Shown here in pieces: positions 1 to 5,591 of a DNA stretch of 7,690 nucleotides; within the stretch, counting starts at the first letter, position 1, and the number at the start of each line of letters is the position of its first letter. A program made the translations under genes and the position numbers. The stretch is from Desulfovibrio sp. (GTDB lineage: Bacteria > Desulfobacterota > Desulfovibrionia > Desulfovibrionales > Desulfovibrionaceae), in NCBI GenBank assembly GCA_031281815.1, contig JAITEY010000150.1, forward strand, positions 1-7,690. Direction: 5' to 3'. The notes beneath the pieces were generated by a model that saw only the letters and a program-made list of their open reading frames with translations, ran no database searches and was not told the origin of the DNA.

Positions 1-150
1 CAGTTGGAGAGATATATGGCCGGTTGCGGCGCAGCCGAAGGCTGGCTGGTTATTTTTGACCGGGACCGGTCCAAACGTTGGGATGAAAAGATCACCTGGT
101 CCACGGAAAAGCTGCCGGCAGGCGGAACGGCGCATATCGTCGGCTGTTGA
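1..150 (+). CDS. C-terminal end of an AAA-ATPase / PD-(D/E)XK nuclease-like protein (partial)
   Basis: Only the last 49 codons are in the window; frame 1 is open from base 1 to a TGA at 148-150. The visible residues include a CGAAEGWLVIFDRD segment followed by W-x-E-K-I and a final HIVGC. From memory, this resembles the end of the large family of bacterial proteins with an N-terminal AAA ATPase domain and a C-terminal PD-(D/E)XK nuclease-like domain, where an EGxLVIFDR strand is followed by WxEKI. These are common, often multi-copy, genes in gut and sediment anaerobes and their biological role is poorly defined. The catalytic and ATP-binding parts lie left of the window, so the family call rests on a short tail. 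No rho-independent terminator is evident after the stop. Confidence 0.6.
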   Translation, partial: QLERYMAGCGAAEGWLVIFDRDRSKRWDEKITWSTEKLPAGGTAHIVGC

Positions 151-286
151 AAACCCGGTTCGCCGGAATCATACAGGGAAAGCAGGCGCGGCGGTTCCAT
201 CCGTATAATTTCCGCGCTAAAAGCCGACAGCGGAGAGGTTGCATCTATGCCGATCACCTCTACTGCCGGGGAACACCTGTTTTTAC

Positions 287-344
287 ACCTCCGGCGGCCG
301 GGGCGCTGCCCCTGACCCTCGGCTTGAGCAGGCGCAAGGCCGAA
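287..344 (+). repeat. REP-like GC-rich repeat, copy A
   Basis: It begins CCTCCGGCGGCCGGGG, the same opening as copy B and the reverse complement of copy C. A perfect GGGGC-gct-GCCCC hairpin (300-312) follows, then a TTGAGCAGGCGCAAGGCCG module that matches an arm of copy C. Intergenic position, palindromic modules and reuse in three places within 1 kb fit a repetitive extragenic palindrome family. Such elements usually act as mRNA stabilisers or terminators, or are mobilised by RAYT transposases; none of these roles is shown here. Confidence 0.6.
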
Positions 345-370
345 CATTGTAACATTGCAATTGATTTATA

Positions 371-435
371 TGCCTCCGGCGGCCGGGGGAAATGATTTCC
401 CCGGTCGACCCTGCGCCGGCTCAGACCGACTCCCC
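371..435 (+). repeat. REP-like GC-rich repeat, copy B
   Basis: It shares the TGCCTCCGGCG-CCGGGG head with copies A and C, then has GATTTCCCCGGTCGACC and CTGCGCCG, matching the far arm of copy C. Internally it can fold: CCGGGG(G)AAA pairs with TTTCCCCGG around a TGA loop (383-404), and CCGGCG (376-381) can pair with CGCCGG (414-419). It lacks the central GAGCAGGCGCA module present in A and C, so the family looks modular. It sits upstream of the promoter of the 582 gene. Confidence 0.6.
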
Positions 436-498
436 TCATTGGGGCTGATGCGAAAATTGATACGCTGCACGGTACTACGCTGCAGCCGTCTTTCGGCA

Positions 499-528
499 TT
501 GACTTTCATTATCAAACTGTCGTAGTAT
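499..528 (+). promoter_or_regulatory. Candidate sigma70-type promoter for the HMA2-like gene
   Basis: TTGACT at 499-504 (5/6 to the -35 consensus) is followed after 18 bases by TAGTAT at 523-528 (4/6 to the -10 consensus). Transcription would start near 535, giving a leader of about 47 bases before the GTG at 582. The stretch is visibly AT-richer than its surroundings. Confidence 0.5.
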
Positions 529-581
529 GCCGGCGCCGTTGATACGGCAACTCTCGGCAACGAACGACAGGAGCGTGCAAC

Positions 582-1043
582 GTGAAGGATAACGACGGGA
601 CGGCCGCGCTTGCGGGCATGGTGGTCAGCATGGTGAAGGGGCGCATACGCTGCCGTTCACCCTATCTGCGCAAGCCGGAAACGGCCCGCTTTCTCCAGAA
701 CTTCGCCGCCGCCCTGCCGGGTATGCGTGAAGTGACCGTCAACCCTACGGTCGGCAGCATCCTGTTTATTTATGATCCGGAAGTCCTCGACCCGCAGCGG
801 ATTGCGGCGGCGTACGCCGGATTCCTGCCTCCGCCGCCTGCGCGGGAGCGGCCGGGCAAGACGGGCCGCGCCTTGGCGGCCGCGGTATCCAGGTGTCTGG
901 CGCATCCGGAACTGACGTTTTCCCTGCTCGGCGCCGCCGGCTCCGGATACCTGCTCCCCCGCCTGCACCCGCTTTGCGGATGGCTGCTCGTCTGCGGCAG
1001 CCTGCTGCACTGCCTGCGCGTGAAACGAACCGGTCAACGTTGA
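582..1043 (+). CDS. HMA2-like domain protein with C-terminal hydrophobic segment
   Basis: This 153-residue protein has a single HMA2-like fold segment at about residues 14-80: the GRIRCRSPYL strand, a helix, the VTVNPTVGSILFIYDP strand pair and a final helix. The pattern GRIR-R...NP-TGS-L-YDP is characteristic of the heavy-metal-associated-like domains that lack the CxxC metal site; no CxxC is present here. A proline/arginine linker (about 82-95) leads to a hydrophobic C-terminus (about 111-146) that could form one or two membrane segments. It is probably a small membrane-anchored protein, possibly linked to metal transport or a P-type ATPase, but no such partner is adjacent. The GTG start is chosen because AGGAG (569-573) lies 8 bases upstream and because the domain begins soon after it. 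The gene stands alone behind its own promoter and is followed by palindromic repeat C. Confidence 0.7.
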   Translation: MKDNDGTAALAGMVVSMVKGRIRCRSPYLRKPETARFLQNFAAALPGMREVTVNPTVGSILFIYDPEVLDPQRIAAAYAGFLPPPPARERPGKTGRALAAAVSRCLAHPELTFSLLGAAGSGYLLPRLHPLCGWLLVCGSLLHCLRVKRTGQR

Positions 1044-1064
1044 AAAGATGCAATCCCGATAAAG

Positions 1065-1141
1065 GGCGTCGGCCGGAGTCGGCGCAAGGCCGACCGGGGC
1101 AATCACCGGCCCTGCGCCTGCTCAGGCCGACCCCGGACGCC
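1065..1141. repeat. REP-like long imperfect palindrome, copy C, between convergent genes
   Basis: Two 24-base arms (1070-1093 and 1106-1129) are reverse complements at 19 of 24 positions around a 12-base loop. An outer GGCGTC/GACGCC pair (1065-1070 and 1136-1141) extends the structure. Read on the minus strand it starts TATGCCTCCGGCG-CCGGGG like copies A and B and contains modules of both, so it is the fullest copy of the family here. It lies between the stop of the HMA2-like gene (1043) and the stop of the convergent U32 gene (1198). It could end or stabilise transcripts from both sides, but no T-tract follows either arm, so it is not a classical intrinsic terminator. Confidence 0.65.
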
Positions 1142-1197
1142 GGAGGCATACGCACAATCAATAGTCATCTGCTCCGGCCGTCCGATAAACGTCAACG

Positions 1198-3414
1198 TCA
1201 CAGCAGCCCGATGTTCCAGTTGAATTCCCCCGGCCGGGCGGAAGTATCCACACCGTGCGGAACGCATTCTTCCATGCGGATAAAGAACGCGTACCCGGCG
1301 CGTTCCAACTCGGCCCGCTTGTCGAGCAGATTCAAAGGCCAGGCCGGGTAGATCCAGAGGTTTTCCCCGTAGCGGCGCAGGAAAAAATCCTCCCCTTTGG
1401 GGCCGCGGAAGGTTTCCCTGCCGTTCAGCCCCTCTACGCCGAACCTGCTCAGCCCCACAGGCCAGAAACCGGAGAGGACGATACCCAAAGGCAGCGGGCT
1501 GCGGGAAGGCAGGGCAAGCAGACCCTCCCGGCCCAGCTCGGGACCGGCCACCGCGCCGGTGAACCCGAGCGCGCGCAAGGCTTCCAGGGCGTGGGGATTA
1601 GCCGCGTTACAGAAAGGCCCGGCCGTCAGGTCGAGGTTTTTCCCCTGCGGGACAAGCTCGATTTGCCAGGGCGAGTTCAGTACCAGGTTGCGCGCGCCGT
1701 CGCGCACAATCCTGCGGATCAGCCCCTGCCACACGGCCTCCTCGTCCGGCCAGACAACCGGCGGCAGCCACCAGACAATGCGCGGGCAGAGCGTGCGGGA
1801 TATAAGGCGCAAGACGCCGGGGGACAGCCACAGGGCGCGCCGGGCGCCCGGCCCGTCGCTTTTGCCCGCCTCCCGCCCGCGCGGCACGGAGGCGTGCAGC
1901 ACCATGTCCGCAACGCGCCCGCCGCGTTTGCAGGGCGCCGGACGCCGCGGTTCCGCGTCGCCGTCCGTGTCGCCCTTACGCGCCTTGGGCAGCTGCCTGC
2001 GCAGGCGTTCCGTCCAGGCGGCAATCTCCTGTTCCAGCGCCGGGTCCCTCCTGTCTATGAGATAGACCGGCGTGCCGGACGGAAAACCGCCGCGCTGCGG
2101 GGAAGCATGTCTTCCGCGTTCCCTCCCGCCCCGTTGCGCGCGCACTCCCGGCGCTTCCGTCATGCCGGCCCGTGTCCCGTGCCCCCCGTGTCCTTTCCCG
2201 GCCTGCTCCGTACGGCTCAATCCGCGTCCGGCGCCGTCCGCCGGCCGGCTCCGCCCCGGCGCATCCTGCAGGTTGAGGACAAAGGGCGTGCCCGAGGCGC
2301 AGGCGGCATGCACGGGCAGGGTGCGGTGCAGAGCCCCGTCTGTGCTGCCTATGCGCAGGTTGTCGCCCGGCATGAGGTCCAGGCGCGGGACAAATTCGCT
2401 CCTGCCGTCCGGCGTGGTGCGGATTGTCCCGCAAAACAGGCCGGAAGTCGTGCGGCTGCGCTTGGACGCGCGCGGCGCCGCATCCGCGCCGGCAAACAGG
2501 GCGCGCGACCCCGGCCTGCCCAGGGCGGCAGCGAGCAGCGCCTCAGCCTCCCGGCGCGCCCCCGCGTCGTCGCCCTCGTCGCGCAGCAGCCGGTACGCTT
2601 TGACCGCATGGTACACGTAATGCGGACCTTTTTTGCGTCCTTCAATCTTCCAGGCTTGCAAATGCTCCAGAGGAAGCAGGTCGCGCACGCGGACGTCCAG
2701 GGAAAGGTCGGGGCTGGAAAAAAAATGCCCTGTGCGCCCCTTTTGAGCATACTCACGCCGGCAGGGCTGGACGCAACGGCCGCGCAGGCCGCTGCGCCCG
2801 CCCATGTAGCTCGACCACCAGCAGCGGCCGGACACGCAGAAACAGAGCGCGCCGTGCACGAAAATTTCCAGGTCCAGGCCCGGCGGGCACGCGGCGTTCA
2901 GGCTGCGGACCTCCTCAAGGGTCAGTTCGCGCGGAAGGATGACCCGGTCCGCGCCGAGTCTGCGCGCTGCCGCCAACGCCGCCCCGTGCGTCGCGTTGCC
3001 CAGGGTGGAAAGGTGCAGTTGCCCTGTAAACCCGGCTTCACGCGCCAAGGACGGCACGGACGCATCCTGGAAAATCAGGGCGGCCGGAGGAGCGCTGCCG
3101 CACAAACGCCGGATCAGTCTGAACAGCTTGGCGCTTTCATCCGGCCGGACCAGGGTATTCAGGGCGACATAAACGCGCCGGCCTTCGCTTTTCGCCGTTT
3201 CCAGCAGGCCGGACAGCGTGGAGGTGGAGAAATTTTCGGCCTCCATGCGCGCGGAAAAAAGCTTGAGGCCGAGGTAAACGGCATCGGCCCCGGCCGCGAA
3301 CGCGGCCAGAGCCGCCCGCAAATCGCCCGCGGGCGCCAGGATTTCCGGACGGCCGGGCAGGGCAGGGCAGGCAACGGCGTCGGGCCGCGTCGGCGAATCG
3401 GCATGGTTGTTCAT
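1198..3414 (-). CDS. U32 family protein (peptidase U32 / RlhA-TrhP-UbiU superfamily)
   Basis: The protein has 738 residues. The N-terminal half is a typical U32 domain: PEILAPAGD (23-31), ADAVYLGL (43-50), LHLSTLGN (133-140), the family signature EIFVHGALC...SGRC (183-198), then RSGLRGRCVQPCR (207-219) and WKIEGRKKGPHYV (255-267). C191, C198, C214 and C218 are positioned to hold an iron-sulfur cluster, as shown for UbiU/UbiV. Known relatives hydroxylate 23S rRNA or tRNA (RlhA, TrhP) or act in anaerobic ubiquinone synthesis, so a proteolytic role should not be assumed. The C-terminal part (about 528-715: WWLPPVVWP, NSPWQ, GPFCNAANP, SPLPLGIVL, YPAWPLNLL) looks like the second domain of long Desulfovibrio-type members. 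Two low-complexity Arg/Gly-rich stretches (about 386-443 and 476-525) separate the halves. The ATG at 3414 is chosen because the domain starts at residue 23; its ribosome-binding site is weak. The gene is divergent from pyrK. The exact substrate is unknown. Confidence 0.85.
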   Translation of the reverse strand: MNNHADSPTRPDAVACPALPGRPEILAPAGDLRAALAAFAAGADAVYLGLKLFSARMEAENFSTSTLSGLLETAKSEGRRVYVALNTLVRPDESAKLFRLIRRLCGSAPPAALIFQDASVPSLAREAGFTGQLHLSTLGNATHGAALAAARRLGADRVILPRELTLEEVRSLNAACPPGLDLEIFVHGALCFCVSGRCWWSSYMGGRSGLRGRCVQPCRREYAQKGRTGHFFSSPDLSLDVRVRDLLPLEHLQAWKIEGRKKGPHYVYHAVKAYRLLRDEGDDAGARREAEALLAAALGRPGSRALFAGADAAPRASKRSRTTSGLFCGTIRTTPDGRSEFVPRLDLMPGDNLRIGSTDGALHRTLPVHAACASGTPFVLNLQDAPGRSRPADGAGRGLSRTEQAGKGHGGHGTRAGMTEAPGVRAQRGGRERGRHASPQRGGFPSGTPVYLIDRRDPALEQEIAAWTERLRRQLPKARKGDTDGDAEPRRPAPCKRGGRVADMVLHASVPRGREAGKSDGPGARRALWLSPGVLRLISRTLCPRIVWWLPPVVWPDEEAVWQGLIRRIVRDGARNLVLNSPWQIELVPQGKNLDLTAGPFCNAANPHALEALRALGFTGAVAGPELGREGLLALPSRSPLPLGIVLSGFWPVGLSRFGVEGLNGRETFRGPKGEDFFLRRYGENLWIYPAWPLNLLDKRAELERAGYAFFIRMEECVPHGVDTSARPGEFNWNIGLL

Positions 3415-3651
3415 TTTTATTACTGTTACGGACTGTACGGTTATTATCGTCGAACACCGGAAAACGCCGGCCGGGCCGGTTTTCGCGTCTTGCCCAACGG
3501 ATTGCCGTATGCTAAATCTCAATGCCGGCGTACGGAGAGAACCCCTCCGGTCACGGTGATAAAAGAAAAGCGCCCCGGCAGCAACCCGATGCCGACCGTT
3601 GCGGCTTTCTCCGGGGACGGCCGCAAACATGCAGGACGGCTGCACGATCCC
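3415..3651. promoter_or_regulatory. Divergent regulatory region between the U32 gene and pyrK
   Basis: This region must hold promoters for both divergent genes. On + a weak candidate is TTGCCC (3490-3495), 17 bases, TAAATC (3513-3518). On - a GATAAT (reverse complement of ATTATC, 3443-3448) could be a -10 box but has no clear -35. A strong inverted repeat GAAAAC-GTTTTC with an inner CGGC/GCCG (3460-3484, 3-base loop, 2-base bulge) lies between them, without a T-tract. Next to the U32 start are two near-identical tandem decamers, ACTGTTACGG and ACTGT-ACGG (3422-3440), possibly an operator. No PyrR-type or riboswitch structure was recognised. Confidence 0.35.
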
Positions 3652-4488
3652 ATGAACCCGACCATCAGCAGGCTCAAGATACTGGATATCGTGCCTTTCG
3701 GCAGCGGCCCGAAGCACGAGTTTTTCGCGTTGCGCCTCACGCCTCCGAAATGGGAAAGCTGCGCCCCCGGCCAGTTCGTTATGCTGCGTCCCCTGCCCGC
3801 GCGCTCCGAAGCTGTCTGCCCCCGTCCGTTTTCCATCTGTAAACTGACCGGCGGGCACCTTATCGTGTTTTTCCAGGTATGCGGCCGGGTCACCGCCGAA
3901 ATGGCCGCGCTCCAGGCGGGCGACACCGTACAGGTCACGGGTCCTCTCGGCAATTCCCTGCCCGTGCGCGCCGACAGGCCGACGCTGATCCTGGCCGGCG
4001 GCATCGGCATCGCGCCCTTTGTGGAATATGTGGACAAACACCCCCGGCCCGCGACACTGACCGTGGAATTCGCGCACCGGCACCCTCTCGCGTGTTATCC
4101 TTTTGAAGGCATAGCGGAAAAATGCGCGGCCCGCTCCCACATGGAAACCGTCGAACAGGACCGCGACGCCATTGTCGCTCTCATGGAACAACGCATCCGG
4201 GAGTTCGCCCCGGCGGGGCTGGTCCTGGCCTGCGGGCCGACGCCCTTCCTGCGCCTTGTCGGGAATACGGCCGCAGCCTGCGGAGCCGAGGCCCACCTGT
4301 GCCTGGAAACGCGCATGGCCTGCGGCATAGGGGCCTGCCAGGGCTGCGTGGTCAAGGCGCTTCTGCCGGCGGCCGACGACGCGCCGCCGGTACTGAGGTC
4401 CGGACCGGCCGCGCCCCCGGACGACGGCGCCTTTGTCCGCACCTGCGCCTGCGGCCCGACGTTCCGCGCGGACCAAGTTATTTTTTAG
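3652..4488 (+). CDS. pyrK: Dihydroorotate dehydrogenase B electron-transfer subunit
   Basis: This 278-residue protein carries electrons from the PyrD FMN through a [2Fe-2S] cluster and FAD to NAD+ during pyrimidine synthesis in the cytoplasm. Visible parts: a ferredoxin-reductase-type FAD barrel with APGQFVMLRP (38-47) and RPFSIC (58-63, the FAD-binding RxFS motif), VTGPLGNS (95-102), the NAD-binding glycine motif LAGGIGIAPFVEY (114-126), ACGP (193-196), and the C-terminal cluster motif C224-x4-C229-x2-C232 with the fourth ligand probably C265. The gap from C232 to C265 is 33 residues, longer than the 15 I recall for the Lactococcus enzyme, and is filled by a Pro/Ala/Asp-rich insert. The start is uncertain: ATG 3652 fits the family N-terminus (LKILDIVPFG), but in-frame ATG 3589 and GTG 3556 exist and none has a strong ribosome-binding site. 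pyrD follows after 34 bases. Confidence 0.9.
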   Translation: MNPTISRLKILDIVPFGSGPKHEFFALRLTPPKWESCAPGQFVMLRPLPARSEAVCPRPFSICKLTGGHLIVFFQVCGRVTAEMAALQAGDTVQVTGPLGNSLPVRADRPTLILAGGIGIAPFVEYVDKHPRPATLTVEFAHRHPLACYPFEGIAEKCAARSHMETVEQDRDAIVALMEQRIREFAPAGLVLACGPTPFLRLVGNTAAACGAEAHLCLETRMACGIGACQGCVVKALLPAADDAPPVLRSGPAAPPDDGAFVRTCACGPTFRADQVIF

Positions 4489-4522
4489 CAACCGCATCCA
4501 CAAGGTGCCCGTAAAAAGCACT

Positions 4523-5452
4523 ATGGACAACACAGGCGTCACCCTTGCGGGACCGTTCGCTTCCCTGACCTTGAAAAACCCGGTACTCACGGCTTCGGGC
4601 ACCTTCGGCTACGGTCTGGAGTTCGCCCCCTACGGCGATTTGCGCAAGCTCGGCGGCATCGTGGTCAAGGGGCTCTCCCTGAAACCGCGCGAGGGCAACC
4701 CCATGCCGCGCACGGCGGAAAGCGCCTGCGGCCTGCTCAATGCCGTGGGTCTGCAAAACTGTGGAGCGGAAGCCTTTCTCAGGGACATCCTGCCCGCGCT
4801 GCCTGCGGACAAGGTGCCGGTCATCGCCAACCTTTACGGCACGACGCCGGAAGAATTCGCGGAACTCGCGGGCATGCTGTCCGATGAAAAAGGCATAGCG
4901 GGCATAGAGGTGAACATTTCCTGCCCCAATGTCCGGGAAGGCGGGCAGTTGTTCGGGCAGGACCCGCGCCTCGCGGCGGCCGTCACCGCCGCCGTCCGCG
5001 CCCGTGCCGGCCGCCTGCCGCTGATCGTCAAACTGACCCCCAACGTCACGGATATAGCCGCCGTAGCCCGCGCCTGCGAGGACGCCGGCGCGGACATCAT
5101 TTCCTGCATCAACACCCTGAGCGGCACGGCCGTGGATCTTGTCACGCGCAAACCCCGGCTGTCCGTCACCTTCGGCGGCCTTTCCGGCCCGGCGGTGAAA
5201 CCCGTGGCCCTGCGTTGTGTGCTGCAGGTCGCCCGGGCCGTGTCCATACCCGTCATAGGCATCGGGGGCATACGCTGCGCGGAGGATGTGCTGGAATTCA
5301 TCCTTGTCGGCGCCCACGCCGTGCAGGTGGGCAGCGCATCCTTCTCGTGCCCGGACACGGTGTTCCGCATCGTCGAGGAACTGCCGGCGGTTGCGGAAAA
5401 GTACGGCGTTGCCGACTGGGAATCCTTCCGCGCCTCGCTGATCACGGACTGA
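4523..5452 (+). CDS. pyrD: Dihydroorotate dehydrogenase B catalytic subunit, class 1B
   Basis: This 309-residue TIM-barrel flavoprotein oxidises dihydroorotate to orotate, the fourth step of de novo UMP synthesis. Class 1B is indicated by the catalytic cysteine C134 in VNISCPNV (130-137), where class 2 enzymes have serine, and by the partner pyrK just upstream. Other family landmarks: NPVLTASGTFGYG (19-31), VVKGLSLKPREGNPMPR with K49 (47-63), NAVGLQN (73-79, substrate loop), LIVKLTPNVTDI (167-178, K170), INTLSG (196-201), GGLSGPAVKP (218-227) and the phosphate-binding IPVIGIGGI (242-250) and VQVGSA (267-272). Length is normal for the family. ATG 4523 is the family-like start; an in-frame GTG at 4505 would add six residues, and AAGGTG (4502-4507) is a distant ribosome-binding site. 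It is very likely co-transcribed with pyrK. Confidence 0.95.
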   Translation: MDNTGVTLAGPFASLTLKNPVLTASGTFGYGLEFAPYGDLRKLGGIVVKGLSLKPREGNPMPRTAESACGLLNAVGLQNCGAEAFLRDILPALPADKVPVIANLYGTTPEEFAELAGMLSDEKGIAGIEVNISCPNVREGGQLFGQDPRLAAAVTAAVRARAGRLPLIVKLTPNVTDIAAVARACEDAGADIISCINTLSGTAVDLVTRKPRLSVTFGGLSGPAVKPVALRCVLQVARAVSIPVIGIGGIRCAEDVLEFILVGAHAVQVGSASFSCPDTVFRIVEELPAVAEKYGVADWESFRASLITD

Positions 5453-5489
5453 ACGGCCCGCGTTGATGCGCGGCGCAAGGGACGCAAGC

Positions 5490-5522
5490 GCTTTTCCCCG
5501 CTTGTCGGGAGCCTCGAAAAGC
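5490..5522 (+). promoter_or_regulatory. Hairpin in the pyrD-hydE gap
   Basis: GCTTTTC (5490-5496) is perfectly complementary to GAAAAGC (5516-5522), and CCCG (5497-5500) pairs with CGGG (5506-5509) inside it, giving an 11-bp stem with a 5-base loop and a 6-base bulge. No T-run follows, so it is not an intrinsic terminator. It may be an mRNA processing or stabilising structure that separates pyrKD from hydEG expression; this is inference from position only. Confidence 0.4.
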
Positions 5523-5540
5523 CCGACCCGGAGCAATCGA

Positions 5541-5591
5541 ATGAGCATCTTAGGCTATCAGCAATTTCAACAGGTTGGAGCACTCGCTTGA
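5541..5591 (+). CDS. Possible 16-residue leader peptide coupled to hydE
   Basis: ATG at 5541 opens a 16-codon frame, MSILGYQQFQQVGALA, ending in TGA at 5589-5591. It has a GGAG (5530-5533) 7 bases before the ATG, as good as that of any annotated gene here. Its stop overlaps the hydE TTG start in a TTGA tetranucleotide, and the hydE ribosome-binding site lies inside it, the arrangement expected for translational coupling. The segment is less GC-rich than its neighbours. The same frame stays open upstream to ATG 5466 (41 residues), but that start has no ribosome-binding site. The peptide matches nothing I recognise and may be only a coupling device or a chance frame. Confidence 0.35.
   Translation: MSILGYQQFQQVGALA

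Larger units (their letters stand above)
151..581. other. 431-base non-coding region with two REP-like repeats and a promoter
   Basis: Short open frames here look like chance readings of GC-rich repeats, with no recognisable protein. Contents from left to right: an undistinguished stretch 151-286 with a 6-bp inverted repeat AGAGGT/ACCTCT (234-239 and 256-261); repeat A (287-344); an AT-richer spacer (345-370) with a doubled AACATTG; repeat B (371-435); then the promoter and leader of the 582 gene. The leader has a small GCCG/CGGC hairpin (535-548). A 7-bp inverted repeat TACTACG/CGTAGTA (473-479 and 521-527) brackets the -35 box and could be an operator, but this is unproven. No tRNA or other structured RNA was recognised. 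Confidence 0.6.

Noticed and set aside
201..212. Perfect TATAAT at 204-209 as a promoter
   Set aside because: No acceptable -35 box lies 16-18 bases upstream, and nothing downstream needs this promoter; the TTGACT/TAGTAT pair at 499-528 is a better candidate for the next gene.
1255..3651. A very long + strand open frame (over 700 codons) running antisense through the U32 gene and into pyrK
   Set aside because: It is the antisense reading of a high-GC coding region. Its residues are low-complexity Arg/Ala/Gly/Pro with no family motif until the pyrK start, while the minus strand shows clear U32 motifs.
3415..4602. Upstream extension of the U32 reading frame on the minus strand, giving a 1134-residue protein
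   Set aside because: The extra N-terminal sequence is antisense to pyrK and the start of pyrD and has no recognisable domain; the U32 domain begins at residue 23 after ATG 3414.
5490..5522. Intrinsic terminator after pyrD
   Set aside because: The stem is real but no T-tract follows, so a rho-independent terminator cannot be supported.
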